This document shows, in pieces, positions 8,440-16,767 of a DNA stretch of 64,000 nucleotides (position 1 is the first letter of the stretch; each line of letters starts with the position of its first letter). The notes under the pieces are model-generated. The model made no database searches and was not told the origin of the DNA. It worked only from the letters and a program-made list of their open reading frames with translations. Made by a program: the position numbers and the translations under genes. The stretch covers positions 4,836,001-4,900,000 of the forward strand of contig NZ_CP051006.1 of assembly GCF_014673495.1 (NCBI RefSeq), written 5' to 3'. This DNA comes from Streptomyces griseofuscus (GTDB lineage: Bacteria; Actinomycetota; Actinomycetes; Streptomycetales; Streptomycetaceae).

Positions 8440-9362
8440 GTCTCACCCACGGCATCCAGCTGCCCGTGCAGTCGCAGAGCACCCTGTACGCCGAGGCGTG
8501 GGAGGCCGGGGCCGGGCCCGCGGATCTGGTGGCGGTCGCCCAAGCCGCCGACCGGGCCGGCTTCGGCTATCTGGCCTGCTGCGACCATGTGGCCGTGCCG
8601 CGCCGGCTCGCCCCGGCCATGGGCACGGTCTGGTACGACCCCGTCGCCACCCTCGCCCACCTCGCCGCCGTCACCGAACGCGTCCGGCTGCTCAGCCATG
8701 TCGCCGTGGTGGGCCTGCGCCACCCCCTGCTCACCGCCAAGCAGTACGCCACCCTCGACCGGCTCTCCGGCGGCCGGCTGATCCTCGGCGTGGGCGCCGG
8801 ACACGTACGGGAGGAATTCGAGGCCGTCGGCGCCGAGTTCGAGCGGCGGGGCGCGGTCCTGGACGAGACGATCGACGCGCTGCGCTCCGCGCTCGGGCCC
8901 GCGGAGTACCCCGAACACCACGGCAAGCACTACGACTTCGCCGACCTCGGCCAGCTGCCCCGCCCGGCGCAGCGGCACGTCCCCCTCTGGGTCGGCGGTT
9001 CGTCCCCCGCCGCCGTACGCCGGGCCGCGCTGAAGGCGGACGGCTGGCTGCCGCAGGGGGACCCGCGCGGACGGCTGCCCGGACAGCTCGCCCGGATCCG
9101 CAGGCTGCGTGAAGGGGCGTCCTTGGACGGGGAGTTCACCGTCGGCGCGATCACGGAGGCGCTGTACGTGGGGGAGCCGGGCTGGGACGTCGGGCCGTGC
9201 ACCCTCACCGGGGCGCCCGAGGAGATCGCCGGGTCGCTGCGGGCGTACCCGGCGATGGGCGTGGACCAGATCCAGGTGCGGTTCCGCAGCCGGAGCCGGA
9301 CCGAACTCATCGACCAGATCGGCGCGTTCGGGGCCACCGTCGCGCCGTTGCTCACCGACTGA
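8436..9362 (+). CDS. LLM-class F420-dependent oxidoreductase
   Basis: 308 residues. Luciferase-like monooxygenase fold, shown by the early VAVAQAADRAGFGYLACCDH, the RVRLLSHVAVVGLRHPLLTAKQ strand-helix, and SGGRLILGVGAGH near residue 115. The subgroup with this spacing usually binds F420 rather than FMN. Start GTG at 8436 overlaps the previous stop (GTGA), so translation is coupled. In mycobacterial and Streptomyces lipid-degradation clusters these enzymes oxidise or reduce CoA esters and alcohols; the substrate here is unknown. FO synthase 8 kb away makes F420 use plausible. Confidence 0.87.
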   Translation: MSLTHGIQLPVQSQSTLYAEAWEAGAGPADLVAVAQAADRAGFGYLACCDHVAVPRRLAPAMGTVWYDPVATLAHLAAVTERVRLLSHVAVVGLRHPLLTAKQYATLDRLSGGRLILGVGAGHVREEFEAVGAEFERRGAVLDETIDALRSALGPAEYPEHHGKHYDFADLGQLPRPAQRHVPLWVGGSSPAAVRRAALKADGWLPQGDPRGRLPGQLARIRRLREGASLDGEFTVGAITEALYVGEPGWDVGPCTLTGAPEEIAGSLRAYPAMGVDQIQVRFRSRSRTELIDQIGAFGATVAPLLTD

Positions 9363-9373
9363 CGAGGAGCGTC

Positions 9374-10141
9374 ATGGGTGAACTGGACGGGCGGGTCGTC
9401 GTCATCACCGGCGCGGCGCGCGGGCAGGGTGAGCAGGAGGCGCGGCTCTTCCGGGCGGAGGGCGCGCGGGTCGTCGTCACGGATGTGCTGGACGAACAGG
9501 GGCAGGCGCTGGCCAAGGAGATCGGGGCGCTCTACGTCCACCTGGACGTCGGCTCCGAGGACGGCTGGCGGGCGGCCGTCACGGCGGCCAAGGAGGCGTA
9601 CGGGCGGATCGACGGGCTGGTCAACAACGCGGGCATCCTGCGCTTCAACGCCCTCGTGGACACCCCGCTGGACGAGTTCATGCAGGTGGTCCAGGTCAAC
9701 CAGGTCGGCTGCTTCCTGGGCATCAGGACGGTGGCGCCGGAGCTGGCGGAGGGCGGCACGATCGTCAACACCGCCTCCTACACGGCGCTGACCGGCATGC
9801 CGGCCGTGGGCACGTACGCGGCGACCAAGCACGCCATTCTGGGGCTGACCCGGGTGGCCGCGCTGGAGCTGGCCCCCCGGCGGATACGGGTCAACGCGAT
9901 CTGCCCGGGCGCCATCGACACCCCCATGTCCAACCCGGCCCGCCTGGACCCGGATGCCGACCCGGAGGAGCTGAACCGGGCGCTGGACGAGCTGTACCGC
10001 AAGCTGGTGCCGCTCGGCCGGGTGGGCCGGCCCGAGGAGGTGGCCCGCCTCGCGCTCTTCCTCACCTCGGACGACTCCTCGTACATCACCGGGCAGCCCT
10101 TCGTGATCGACGGGGGCTGGCTGGCGGGCGTCGGCTATTGA
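9374..10141 (+). CDS. Short-chain dehydrogenase (3-alpha/20-beta-hydroxysteroid dehydrogenase-like)
   Basis: 255 residues, classical SDR. NAD-binding TGAARGQG at 12-19, NNAG near 85, and catalytic Ser135, Tyr148, Lys152 (YxxxK). The Gly-Gln-Gly form of the dinucleotide loop is common in hydroxysteroid-type SDRs. Start ATG at 9374 follows GAGGAG by 5 bp and lies 11 bp after the LLM gene stop, third gene of the operon. Likely oxidises a secondary alcohol on the same catabolic substrate. Confidence 0.87.
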   Translation: MGELDGRVVVITGAARGQGEQEARLFRAEGARVVVTDVLDEQGQALAKEIGALYVHLDVGSEDGWRAAVTAAKEAYGRIDGLVNNAGILRFNALVDTPLDEFMQVVQVNQVGCFLGIRTVAPELAEGGTIVNTASYTALTGMPAVGTYAATKHAILGLTRVAALELAPRRIRVNAICPGAIDTPMSNPARLDPDADPEELNRALDELYRKLVPLGRVGRPEEVARLALFLTSDDSSYITGQPFVIDGGWLAGVGY

Positions 10142-10176
10142 CGGTCGCGGTGGCCGGTGCGACAGTCGGCCTCTAT

Positions 10177-10191
10177 CTGACGGTGTGTCAG
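10177..10191. promoter_or_regulatory. Palindromic operator candidate (CTGAC-N5-GTCAG)
   Basis: CTGAC GGTGT GTCAG, with flanking AT/AT extending the dyad by two bases on each side. It ends 35 bp before the GTG start of the next LLM gene and marks a new promoter between two same-strand operons. Confidence 0.65.
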
Positions 10192-10226
10192 ATCTGCTCA
10201 CTCAACCTCTGGGACGGTGAACCGCC

Positions 10227-11345
10227 GTGGAATTCGGGCTCTTTGTACAGGGATACGTCGGCAAGCGCGCCGAGACCGACCCGCTCGCCGAGCACAAGGC
10301 GCTGATGGAGGAGACCGAGTACGTCATCCAGGCGGACCGGTCCGGCTTCAAGTACGCGTGGGCCTCCGAGCACCACTTCCTGGAGGAGTACTCCCATCTC
10401 TCCGCCAACGACGTGTTCCTGGGCTACCTGGCACACGCCACCGACCGCATCCACCTCGGCTCCGGGATCTTCAACCCGCTCGCCCCCGTCAACCACCCGG
10501 TGAAGGTCGCCGAGAAGGTCGCCATGCTCGACCATCTCACCGAGGGCCGCTTCGAGTTCGGCAGCGGGCGGGGCGCGGGCAGCCACGAGATCCTCGGCTT
10601 CCTGCCCGGCATCACCGACATGAACCACACCAAGGAGATCTGGGAGGAGACGATCGCCGAGTTCCCGAAGATGTGGCTCCAGGACGAGTACGAGGGCTTC
10701 CAGGGCAAGCACTGGCAGCTCCCGCCGCGCAAGGTCCTGCCGAAGCCGTACGGGAGGTCGCACCCGGCGATGTGGTACGCGGCCGGGTCCCCGGCGTCGT
10801 ACGCCATGGCCGCGAGGAAGGGGCTCGGCGTGCTCGGCTTCAGCATCCAGAAGGTCGCCGACATGGAGTGGGTGCTGGAGCAGTACAAGACGGCGGTCGT
10901 GGACGCCGAGCCGGTGGGGGAGTTCGTCAACGACAACGTGATGGTGACGACGACGGCGATCTGCGCGCCGACCCACGCGGAGGCGATCGAGATCGCGGTG
11001 AACGGCGGGCTGCACTATCTGCCCTCGCTGGTCTTCCGCTACCACGACACGTTCCCGCGGCCCGAGGGCTTCCCGGAGTGGCCGGAGACGCTGCCGCCCT
11101 ACACCCCGGAGTTCGTCGAGCTGCTGATCGAGGAGGAGCTGCTGATCTGCGGCGACCCCGCGGAGGTGCGGCGGCAGTGCGGGCGCTGGGAGGAGGCGGG
11201 CGCGGACCAGCTCAGCTTCGGGCTGCCGGTGGGGGTGCCGAAGGAGGAGACGCTCCAGACGATCAGACTGATCGGGGAGCATGTGATCCCAAAGATCGAC
11301 ACGGACCCGGTGCACCGGACGTCGCGGTTCCGGCAGGCGGTCTGA
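10227..11345 (+). CDS. LLM-class flavin/F420-dependent oxidoreductase
   Basis: 372 residues, longer than the first LLM protein and of the alkanal monooxygenase-like type. Features: N-terminal EFGLFVQGY, WASEHHFLEEY near 50, IHLGSGIFNP, VAMLDHLTEGRFEFGSGRG around 105-120. The GTG at 10227 fits the start of the LLM fold. It is followed after 15 bp by the amidohydrolase gene, forming a second operon under the operator at 10177. The bulky EHHF motif is typical of FMN-linked monooxygenases, so oxygenation as well as F420 chemistry is possible. Confidence 0.86.
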   Translation: MEFGLFVQGYVGKRAETDPLAEHKALMEETEYVIQADRSGFKYAWASEHHFLEEYSHLSANDVFLGYLAHATDRIHLGSGIFNPLAPVNHPVKVAEKVAMLDHLTEGRFEFGSGRGAGSHEILGFLPGITDMNHTKEIWEETIAEFPKMWLQDEYEGFQGKHWQLPPRKVLPKPYGRSHPAMWYAAGSPASYAMAARKGLGVLGFSIQKVADMEWVLEQYKTAVVDAEPVGEFVNDNVMVTTTAICAPTHAEAIEIAVNGGLHYLPSLVFRYHDTFPRPEGFPEWPETLPPYTPEFVELLIEEELLICGDPAEVRRQCGRWEEAGADQLSFGLPVGVPKEETLQTIRLIGEHVIPKIDTDPVHRTSRFRQAV

Positions 11346-11360
11346 GGGGGTTCGGAGAAC

Positions 11361-13091
11361 ATGCTCGATCACCTCATCAAGGACGCCACCGTCGTCGACG
11401 GCACCGGCAACCCCGCCTATGTCGCCGACGTCGGCCTGCGCGACGGACGGATCGCCGCCCTCGGCCGGATCGACGCCGAGGCGCGCACCAGCGAGGACGC
11501 CCGGGGACTCGTACTCACCCCCGGCTTCGTCGATCCGCACACCCACTACGACGCCCAGCTGTTCTGGGACCCGTACGCCACCCCTTCCCTCAATCACGGG
11601 GTGACGACCGTGGCCGCCGGGAACTGCGGGTTCACGCTCGCGCCGCTGCACCCCGGCCGCCCCGAGGACGCCGACTACACCCGGCGGATGATGTCCAAGG
11701 TGGAGGGCATGTCCCTGGTCGCGCTGGAGCAGGGCGCGCCCTGGAACTGGCACACCTTCGGGGACTACCTCGACGCCCTGGAGGGGCGGACGGCGGTCAA
11801 CGTCGGCTTCATGGTGGGGCATTGCGCGCTGCGCCGGTACGTCATGGGCCCGGACGCCGTCGGCGGGCAGCCGGACGAGCAGCAACTGAACGCGATGGTA
11901 CGGCTGTTGCGCGAGGCCATGGACGCCGGCGCCTGGGGTCTTTCGACCACCCAGTCCCGCACCCACTCCGACGGGGACGGCCGCCCCGTCGCCTCCCGGC
12001 ACGCCGGACCCGCGGAGCTGATCGCGCTGTCCCGGGCCGTCGGGGAACACGAGGGCACCCAGATCGAGGCGATCGTGGCCGGCTGCCTCGACCAGTTCAG
12101 CGACGCCGAGATCGATCTGCTGACCGAGATGAGCGCGGCCGCCGGACGCCCCCTGAACTGGAACGTCCTCACCGTCGACGCCGCCGTGCCCGAACGCGTG
12201 CCCCGGCAGCTCGGCGCGAGCGAACGGGCCCGGAAGGCGGGCGGCCGGATCGTCGCCCTCACCATGCCGATCCTCACCCCGATGAACATGTCCCTCGGCA
12301 CCTTCTGCGCCCTCAACCTCATTCCCGGCTGGGGCGAGATCCTCGGACTCCCGGTCCCCGAACGCATCGCGCGGCTGCGGGACCCCGACGTCCGTGCCGA
12401 GCTGCTGCGCCGGGCCCGCTCCAAGGAGGCGGGCGTCTTCCGGCGGCTGGCGAACTTCGGGCGCTACGTCATCGGCGACACCTACAGCGAGGCCAACCGG
12501 GGGCTCGGTGGCCGGGTCGTCCGGGACATCGCGGAGGAACGCGGGCAGGACCCCTTCCACTGCCTGGTGGAGATCTGTGCCGCCGACCGGCTGCGTACGG
12601 TCCTGTGGCCGATGCCCACCGACAACGACCCCGCCTCCTGGGCCCTGCGCGCCGAGACCTGGCGGCACGAGGACGTGCTGCTCGGCGGCTCCGACGCGGG
12701 CGCCCATCTGGACCGGATGTGCGGGGCGCCGTACACCACCCGCTTCCTCGGGGACTGTCTGCGCGGCCGGAAACTCGTCGCTCTGGAGCAGGCCGTGAAG
12801 ATGCTGACCGACGACCCCGCGCGGCTGTTCGGGCTGCGTGAGCGCGGGCAGATCCAGCGGGGCTGGCACGCGGACCTGGTCCTCCTCGACCCGGAGCGGA
12901 TCGACGCGGCCCAGGCCCGGCTGGTGCACGATCTGCCGGGGGACAGCCCCCGGCTGGACTCGCGGGCGCTCGGGGTGCGGGCCGTATGGGTCGGCGGGGT
13001 GGAGGCGATCCGGGACGACGTGGTGAGCGGGGCCGTACCGGGCAAGGTGCTGCGCTCGGGGCGGGACACCCGGACGGTGAGCACCCGGTGA
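11361..13091 (+). CDS. N-acyl-D-amino-acid deacylase-type amidohydrolase
   Basis: 576 residues. Dihydroorotase/D-aminoacylase superfamily: metal motif HTHYD at 60-64, the NCGFTLAP strand near 95, GLSTTQSRTHSDGDG near 195, and a late GGSDAGAHLD metal aspartate. The C-terminal RGQIQRGWHADLVLLDPERI is the usual composite beta-domain segment. Members hydrolyse N-acyl or lactam bonds, but in lipid clusters of actinomycetes the reaction is often not known. Coupled to the next gene through GTGA at 13088-13091. Confidence 0.86.
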   Translation: MLDHLIKDATVVDGTGNPAYVADVGLRDGRIAALGRIDAEARTSEDARGLVLTPGFVDPHTHYDAQLFWDPYATPSLNHGVTTVAAGNCGFTLAPLHPGRPEDADYTRRMMSKVEGMSLVALEQGAPWNWHTFGDYLDALEGRTAVNVGFMVGHCALRRYVMGPDAVGGQPDEQQLNAMVRLLREAMDAGAWGLSTTQSRTHSDGDGRPVASRHAGPAELIALSRAVGEHEGTQIEAIVAGCLDQFSDAEIDLLTEMSAAAGRPLNWNVLTVDAAVPERVPRQLGASERARKAGGRIVALTMPILTPMNMSLGTFCALNLIPGWGEILGLPVPERIARLRDPDVRAELLRRARSKEAGVFRRLANFGRYVIGDTYSEANRGLGGRVVRDIAEERGQDPFHCLVEICAADRLRTVLWPMPTDNDPASWALRAETWRHEDVLLGGSDAGAHLDRMCGAPYTTRFLGDCLRGRKLVALEQAVKMLTDDPARLFGLRERGQIQRGWHADLVLLDPERIDAAQARLVHDLPGDSPRLDSRALGVRAVWVGGVEAIRDDVVSGAVPGKVLRSGRDTRTVSTR

Positions 13092-14569
13092 GCGGCCGGC
13101 CCCTCGCGGACCATGGGCTTCTCGCCGGCCAGCGGCTCTTCATCGCGGGGGAGTGGGCCGATCCTGACCTCGGCCACTACCCGGTCACCGACCCCGCCAC
13201 CGAGGAGACCGTCGGTCACGCCCCCGAGGCCTCGCCTCAGCAGGTCCGGGCGGCCTGCGCGGCGGCCCGCGACGCGTTCGGGCCCTGGTCGCGGACCCGC
13301 CCCGAGGAACGGGCCGCGCTGCTCGGCCGCGCGGCCGAGATCATCCGGTCCCGCCTGGTGCCCTACGCCGACCTCGCCACCGCCGAGACGGGCGCCACGA
13401 CCGGCACGGCCCGCGCCCTCCAGGTCGGCGTCGCCGCCGCCCGCTTCCGCCGCTACGCCCGGGTGGAACCCGCCGAGTGGCCCGTTGTGCCGCAGCTCAA
13501 CGAGGCCGGGCCGATGGGCGGGGCGGCCGTCATGAGCGCGCTGGCGATCCGGCAGCCCGTGGGCGTCGTCGCCTGCGTCACCTCCTACAACAACCCCTGG
13601 GCCAACCCCGCGGGCAAGATCGCCCCCGCGCTCGCCATGGGCAACACGGTCGTGGTCAAACCCGCCCCGCAGGACCCGCTGTCCGTCTACCGGATGGCCG
13701 AGGCGCTGGCGGAGGCCGGGGTGCCGCGCGGTGTGGTGAACGTCGTCTCCGGCCGGGCCACCGCGGTCGGCGAGGCGGCGGTGGCCTCGCCCGACGTCGA
13801 CATGGTCAGCTTCACCGGTTCCACCGCCGTCGGCCGGCGCATCGCGGAGGTGTGCGGCCGGGGCATGAAGCGGCAGCTGATGGAACTGGGCGGCAAGGGC
13901 GCCGCGTTGGTGTTCGCCGACGCCGACCTCTCCGCCGCCGTCGCGGGCATCGGCACCACCTTCTCCTTCTACAGCGGCCAGATCTGCACGGCCCCCACCC
14001 GGGTCCTGGCCCAACGCCCGGTGTACGACCGCCTGGTCGAGCAACTGGCCGCCTACGCCCGCCGCCTGCCGATCGGCGACCCCCGTGACCCGGCCACGGT
14101 CGTCGGGCCGCTCATCTCCGCCGAGCACCGGGCGCGCGTGGAGTCGTACGTCGAACTGGGCCGCAAGGAGGGCGCGGCGGTGGTGACGGGCGGCGAACGC
14201 CCACCCCTGGACCGGGGTTTCTACCTCCGCCCCACCCTCCTCGCGGACTGCGCCAACGACATGCGGGTCGCGCGCGAGGAGATCTTCGGGCCCGTGGTCT
14301 CCGTGATCCCCTTCGAGGACGAGGACGAGGGCGTGGCCCTCGCCAACGACTCCGACTACGGCCTGATCGACTACGTCTGGTCCGCCGACATCTCCCGCGC
14401 CTTCCGCGTCGCCCGCCTCCTGCGCGCCGGCGGCGTGGGCGTCAACACCGTCGCCCGCAACATGGAGGCCCCCTTCGGCGGCTTCAAACAGAGCGGAGTG
14501 GGCCGCGACGTGGGCGTGCACGCCCTGCACGCCTACAGCGAGGTGCAGTCGATCGTCTGGCCGGGGTGA
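13088..14569 (+). CDS. Aldehyde dehydrogenase family protein
   Basis: 493 residues. NAD(P)-dependent aldehyde dehydrogenase with substrate-binding NNPW at about 168, cofactor lysine in KPAP (191), SFTGST (241), general base Glu266 in MELGGKG and nucleophile Cys300 in SGQICTAP. Start GTG at 13088 overlaps the amidohydrolase stop. Converts an aldehyde intermediate to acid, and would be the last step of this operon before CoA activation by the ligase upstream. Substrate inferred only from context. Confidence 0.9.
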   Translation: MSGRPLADHGLLAGQRLFIAGEWADPDLGHYPVTDPATEETVGHAPEASPQQVRAACAAARDAFGPWSRTRPEERAALLGRAAEIIRSRLVPYADLATAETGATTGTARALQVGVAAARFRRYARVEPAEWPVVPQLNEAGPMGGAAVMSALAIRQPVGVVACVTSYNNPWANPAGKIAPALAMGNTVVVKPAPQDPLSVYRMAEALAEAGVPRGVVNVVSGRATAVGEAAVASPDVDMVSFTGSTAVGRRIAEVCGRGMKRQLMELGGKGAALVFADADLSAAVAGIGTTFSFYSGQICTAPTRVLAQRPVYDRLVEQLAAYARRLPIGDPRDPATVVGPLISAEHRARVESYVELGRKEGAAVVTGGERPPLDRGFYLRPTLLADCANDMRVAREEIFGPVVSVIPFEDEDEGVALANDSDYGLIDYVWSADISRAFRVARLLRAGGVGVNTVARNMEAPFGGFKQSGVGRDVGVHALHAYSEVQSIVWPG

Positions 14570-14609
14570 GACACCCCCAGCCCACCAGGTCCGCCCGGCG
14601 GGCCCGCCC

Positions 14610-15002
14610 TCAGTCCGCCAAGTCCACCCGGATGGTCAGCAGATCCGTGCCGAGGGCCCGTACCGCTGTGCTGTTGAGCCGGGGCAGGCCCCGCAGCCGG
14701 GCTCGTGGATCGTCGTCCGGCAGCAGATGGGCGGTGCCGTGGTGCCACCGTCCCGCGATCCGCACCCGCACCCTGGGGTCGGCCTCGATGTTGCGTACGT
14801 ACTGCGACCTGTGCCCGAACTCCGACACCAGCCAGAACGCCCCACCGACCCGCCGCCCGCCCACCGGCGTCCGCCGCGGCACCCCGGAGACACGGCCGGT
14901 GGTCTCCAGCACGGTCTGCAAGGGGAGCCGTCGGATCAGCGGATTGAGCCGGCGCTGGAAACTGGTCACGATGTGGTGCTTGCGGTCTGCTCGGCCGGTC
15001 AT
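14610..15002 (-). CDS. Deazaflavin-dependent nitroreductase/quinone reductase-like protein
   Basis: 130 residues, matching the small split-barrel F420H2-dependent quinone reductase group related to Ddn. Visible: LETTGRVSGVPRRTPV (the phosphate/F420 contact region with TGRxSG), GGAFWLVSEFG, and NIEADPRVRVRIAGRWHHGTA. Family members use F420H2 to reduce quinones or nitro compounds at the membrane. It sits convergent to the aldehyde dehydrogenase and about 1.8 kb from FO synthase. Single gene; its own promoter probably lies in 15003-15060. Confidence 0.82.
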   Translation of the reverse strand: MTGRADRKHHIVTSFQRRLNPLIRRLPLQTVLETTGRVSGVPRRTPVGGRRVGGAFWLVSEFGHRSQYVRNIEADPRVRVRIAGRWHHGTAHLLPDDDPRARLRGLPRLNSTAVRALGTDLLTIRVDLAD

Positions 15003-15095
15003 GGCTCCGGAACCTCCTGCGGAATCCTGCGGGACGGCGGTTGCTCGGCCCAGGATGCCGCAACCGGCAGCCCCACCGGCACAGGAAGCGCCGTG

Positions 15096-16643
15096 TCAGG
15101 AAGCCCCGAGGAAGACCGGGTTGGTGAACGCCGCCAGCGCCCCCGGCAGCGGGCCCGCCGCCGTCTCGTGGCGGACCTCCGCGCGGACGTACGCCGCGTA
15201 CGAGGGGGTCGTACGCCATTCGACCGTGCCCGCGCCCGACACCGACAGGGGGTCGCTCGTGTACAGGGTGCCCTCGTCGGTGACGAGGTGGAGGGTGCAG
15301 CGGGGCGCGCCGGTGACGGCGAGGCGGACGGTCACCGGGGCGTCGGCCGGCAGCGGCAGCCGCTCCCCGATGCCCGCCCGCTGCCCCCGCCCGCCCGTCG
15401 CGGTGAGGGAGACGGTGATGTGCTGGGACTCGGCGACATAGGAGCGGCCCGCGCGGATGCCCTCCTGGACGGCCTCCCGGGTCAGATCGTCGGCGAGGAC
15501 GACGGTCTGCGGAAGCCCGACCGCGTCCGGATCGCGGTGGGCGTCGCTGTTGCCCATCGCCGGGAGCCAGGGGCGGCCCTGCCGTACCGCGGCGACCAGG
15601 AGGTTGTCCCACTCGGCGAGGGTGACCTCGTCGTCGGGCGTGTAGGGGCCGTTCCACACCTCCACCGCGTCCGCCTCGGCGAAGCCGAACTTCCAGCCGC
15701 AGCCGACGCAGGTGGCGTGCGGATGGGCCGGTACGACCAGGCCCCCGGCGCGCCGGATGTCGCGGGCGAAGCGGGCCCAGCGGTTGTCGCGGGCACGGTA
15801 GCGCCAGTCCACGAAGGTGCCGGGCTCGGTGCCGAGCGCCACCACATGCCCGTTGCGGGTGGTGATCTCCTCGCCGAGCATGATCAGAAGGTCGTCACCG
15901 GCCTCGTTAGCCCAATGGGGGTGGGACGTATGGGTGTTGTGGTCCGAGGAGTTGACGAAGTCCAGGCCCGCCGCCCGGGCGAGGGCCGCGATCTCGGCGG
16001 GGGTGCGGCGGCCGTCGGAGTACCAGGAGTGCAGATGGCAGTCGCCCCGGTACCAGGCCCGGCCCCGCCCCTTGGCCCGGGACGGCGGGTACACCGGGCG
16101 GGGGGTCTCGCCGCTCTCGCCATAGGTCAGGGTGATCGTCAGCTCGTACGACAGCCCCTGTGGCGCCACCGTGTAGGGGCCCAGCGCGATGTGCCAGGTG
16201 CCCGCGCGCACCGGTCCCGGCACATAGCCCGGGGTCGCGTCGTCGGTCCGTACGAAGAACTCCGTGCGGGCGCCGCCCGACCAGCCCCGGAAGCCCTTGC
16301 CGCCCAGCTCGGTGCCGTGCTGGTCGAAGAGGCCGATGTCGAGCGCGTTGCCCTGGGTGCCGGCCGGGACCGAGGGCCTGTCGTAGGTGTAGGAGACCTT
16401 GAACTCCCACACCCCGGAAGGCACTTCGACCGGTACGTACACGAAGTCGGGGGCGCCGGGCGGCAGAGTGCCCCGCACCGTCCGCGTCTCCTGGCCCTGG
16501 CTCTGACCTCGGCCCTGACCTTGGCCCTGACCGTCCGCCGCCGCGAAGTTCACGGATCCCAACGTAAGGGCAGCGGCGGCGCCGGTCACGAACAGCGCGC
16601 GCCTGGCGATTCCCCCGGCGTGATCGTGCGTGTCGTCACACAT
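15096..16643 (-). CDS. CehA/McbA-type PHP metallohydrolase, exported
   Basis: 515 residues. Tat-like signal: ARRALFVTGAAAALTLG then cleavage near SVNFAAA. A beta-rich N-terminal domain of about 200 residues follows, with a Gln/Gly-rich linker near residue 40. The C-terminal PHP domain has GDCHLHSWYSDG (metal histidines), FVNSSDHNTH, and MGNSDAHRDPDAVGLP. CehA/McbA proteins are secreted phosphoesterases or related hydrolases. Start at 16643 is chosen because GAGGG lies 4 bp upstream; ATG at 16652 is in frame. It is divergent from FO synthase. Substrate unknown. Confidence 0.83.
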   Translation of the reverse strand: MCDDTHDHAGGIARRALFVTGAAAALTLGSVNFAAADGQGQGQGRGQSQGQETRTVRGTLPPGAPDFVYVPVEVPSGVWEFKVSYTYDRPSVPAGTQGNALDIGLFDQHGTELGGKGFRGWSGGARTEFFVRTDDATPGYVPGPVRAGTWHIALGPYTVAPQGLSYELTITLTYGESGETPRPVYPPSRAKGRGRAWYRGDCHLHSWYSDGRRTPAEIAALARAAGLDFVNSSDHNTHTSHPHWANEAGDDLLIMLGEEITTRNGHVVALGTEPGTFVDWRYRARDNRWARFARDIRRAGGLVVPAHPHATCVGCGWKFGFAEADAVEVWNGPYTPDDEVTLAEWDNLLVAAVRQGRPWLPAMGNSDAHRDPDAVGLPQTVVLADDLTREAVQEGIRAGRSYVAESQHITVSLTATGGRGQRAGIGERLPLPADAPVTVRLAVTGAPRCTLHLVTDEGTLYTSDPLSVSGAGTVEWRTTPSYAAYVRAEVRHETAAGPLPGALAAFTNPVFLGAS

Positions 16644-16767
16644 GGCCCTCATTGTGGGGGCCGTACGTGAACTCCCCCAGAAGAAAAGGAGACGGGGTCC
16701 ACGCCATCGCGGGACCGCCCCCTCGCCCCTCATCCGTCCTGATCATCCCCCTACGTATCGTGGAGTC

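Noticed and set aside
10188..12929. 913-codon minus-strand frame
   Set aside because: Antisense to the LLM and amidohydrolase genes, composition typical of a shadow.
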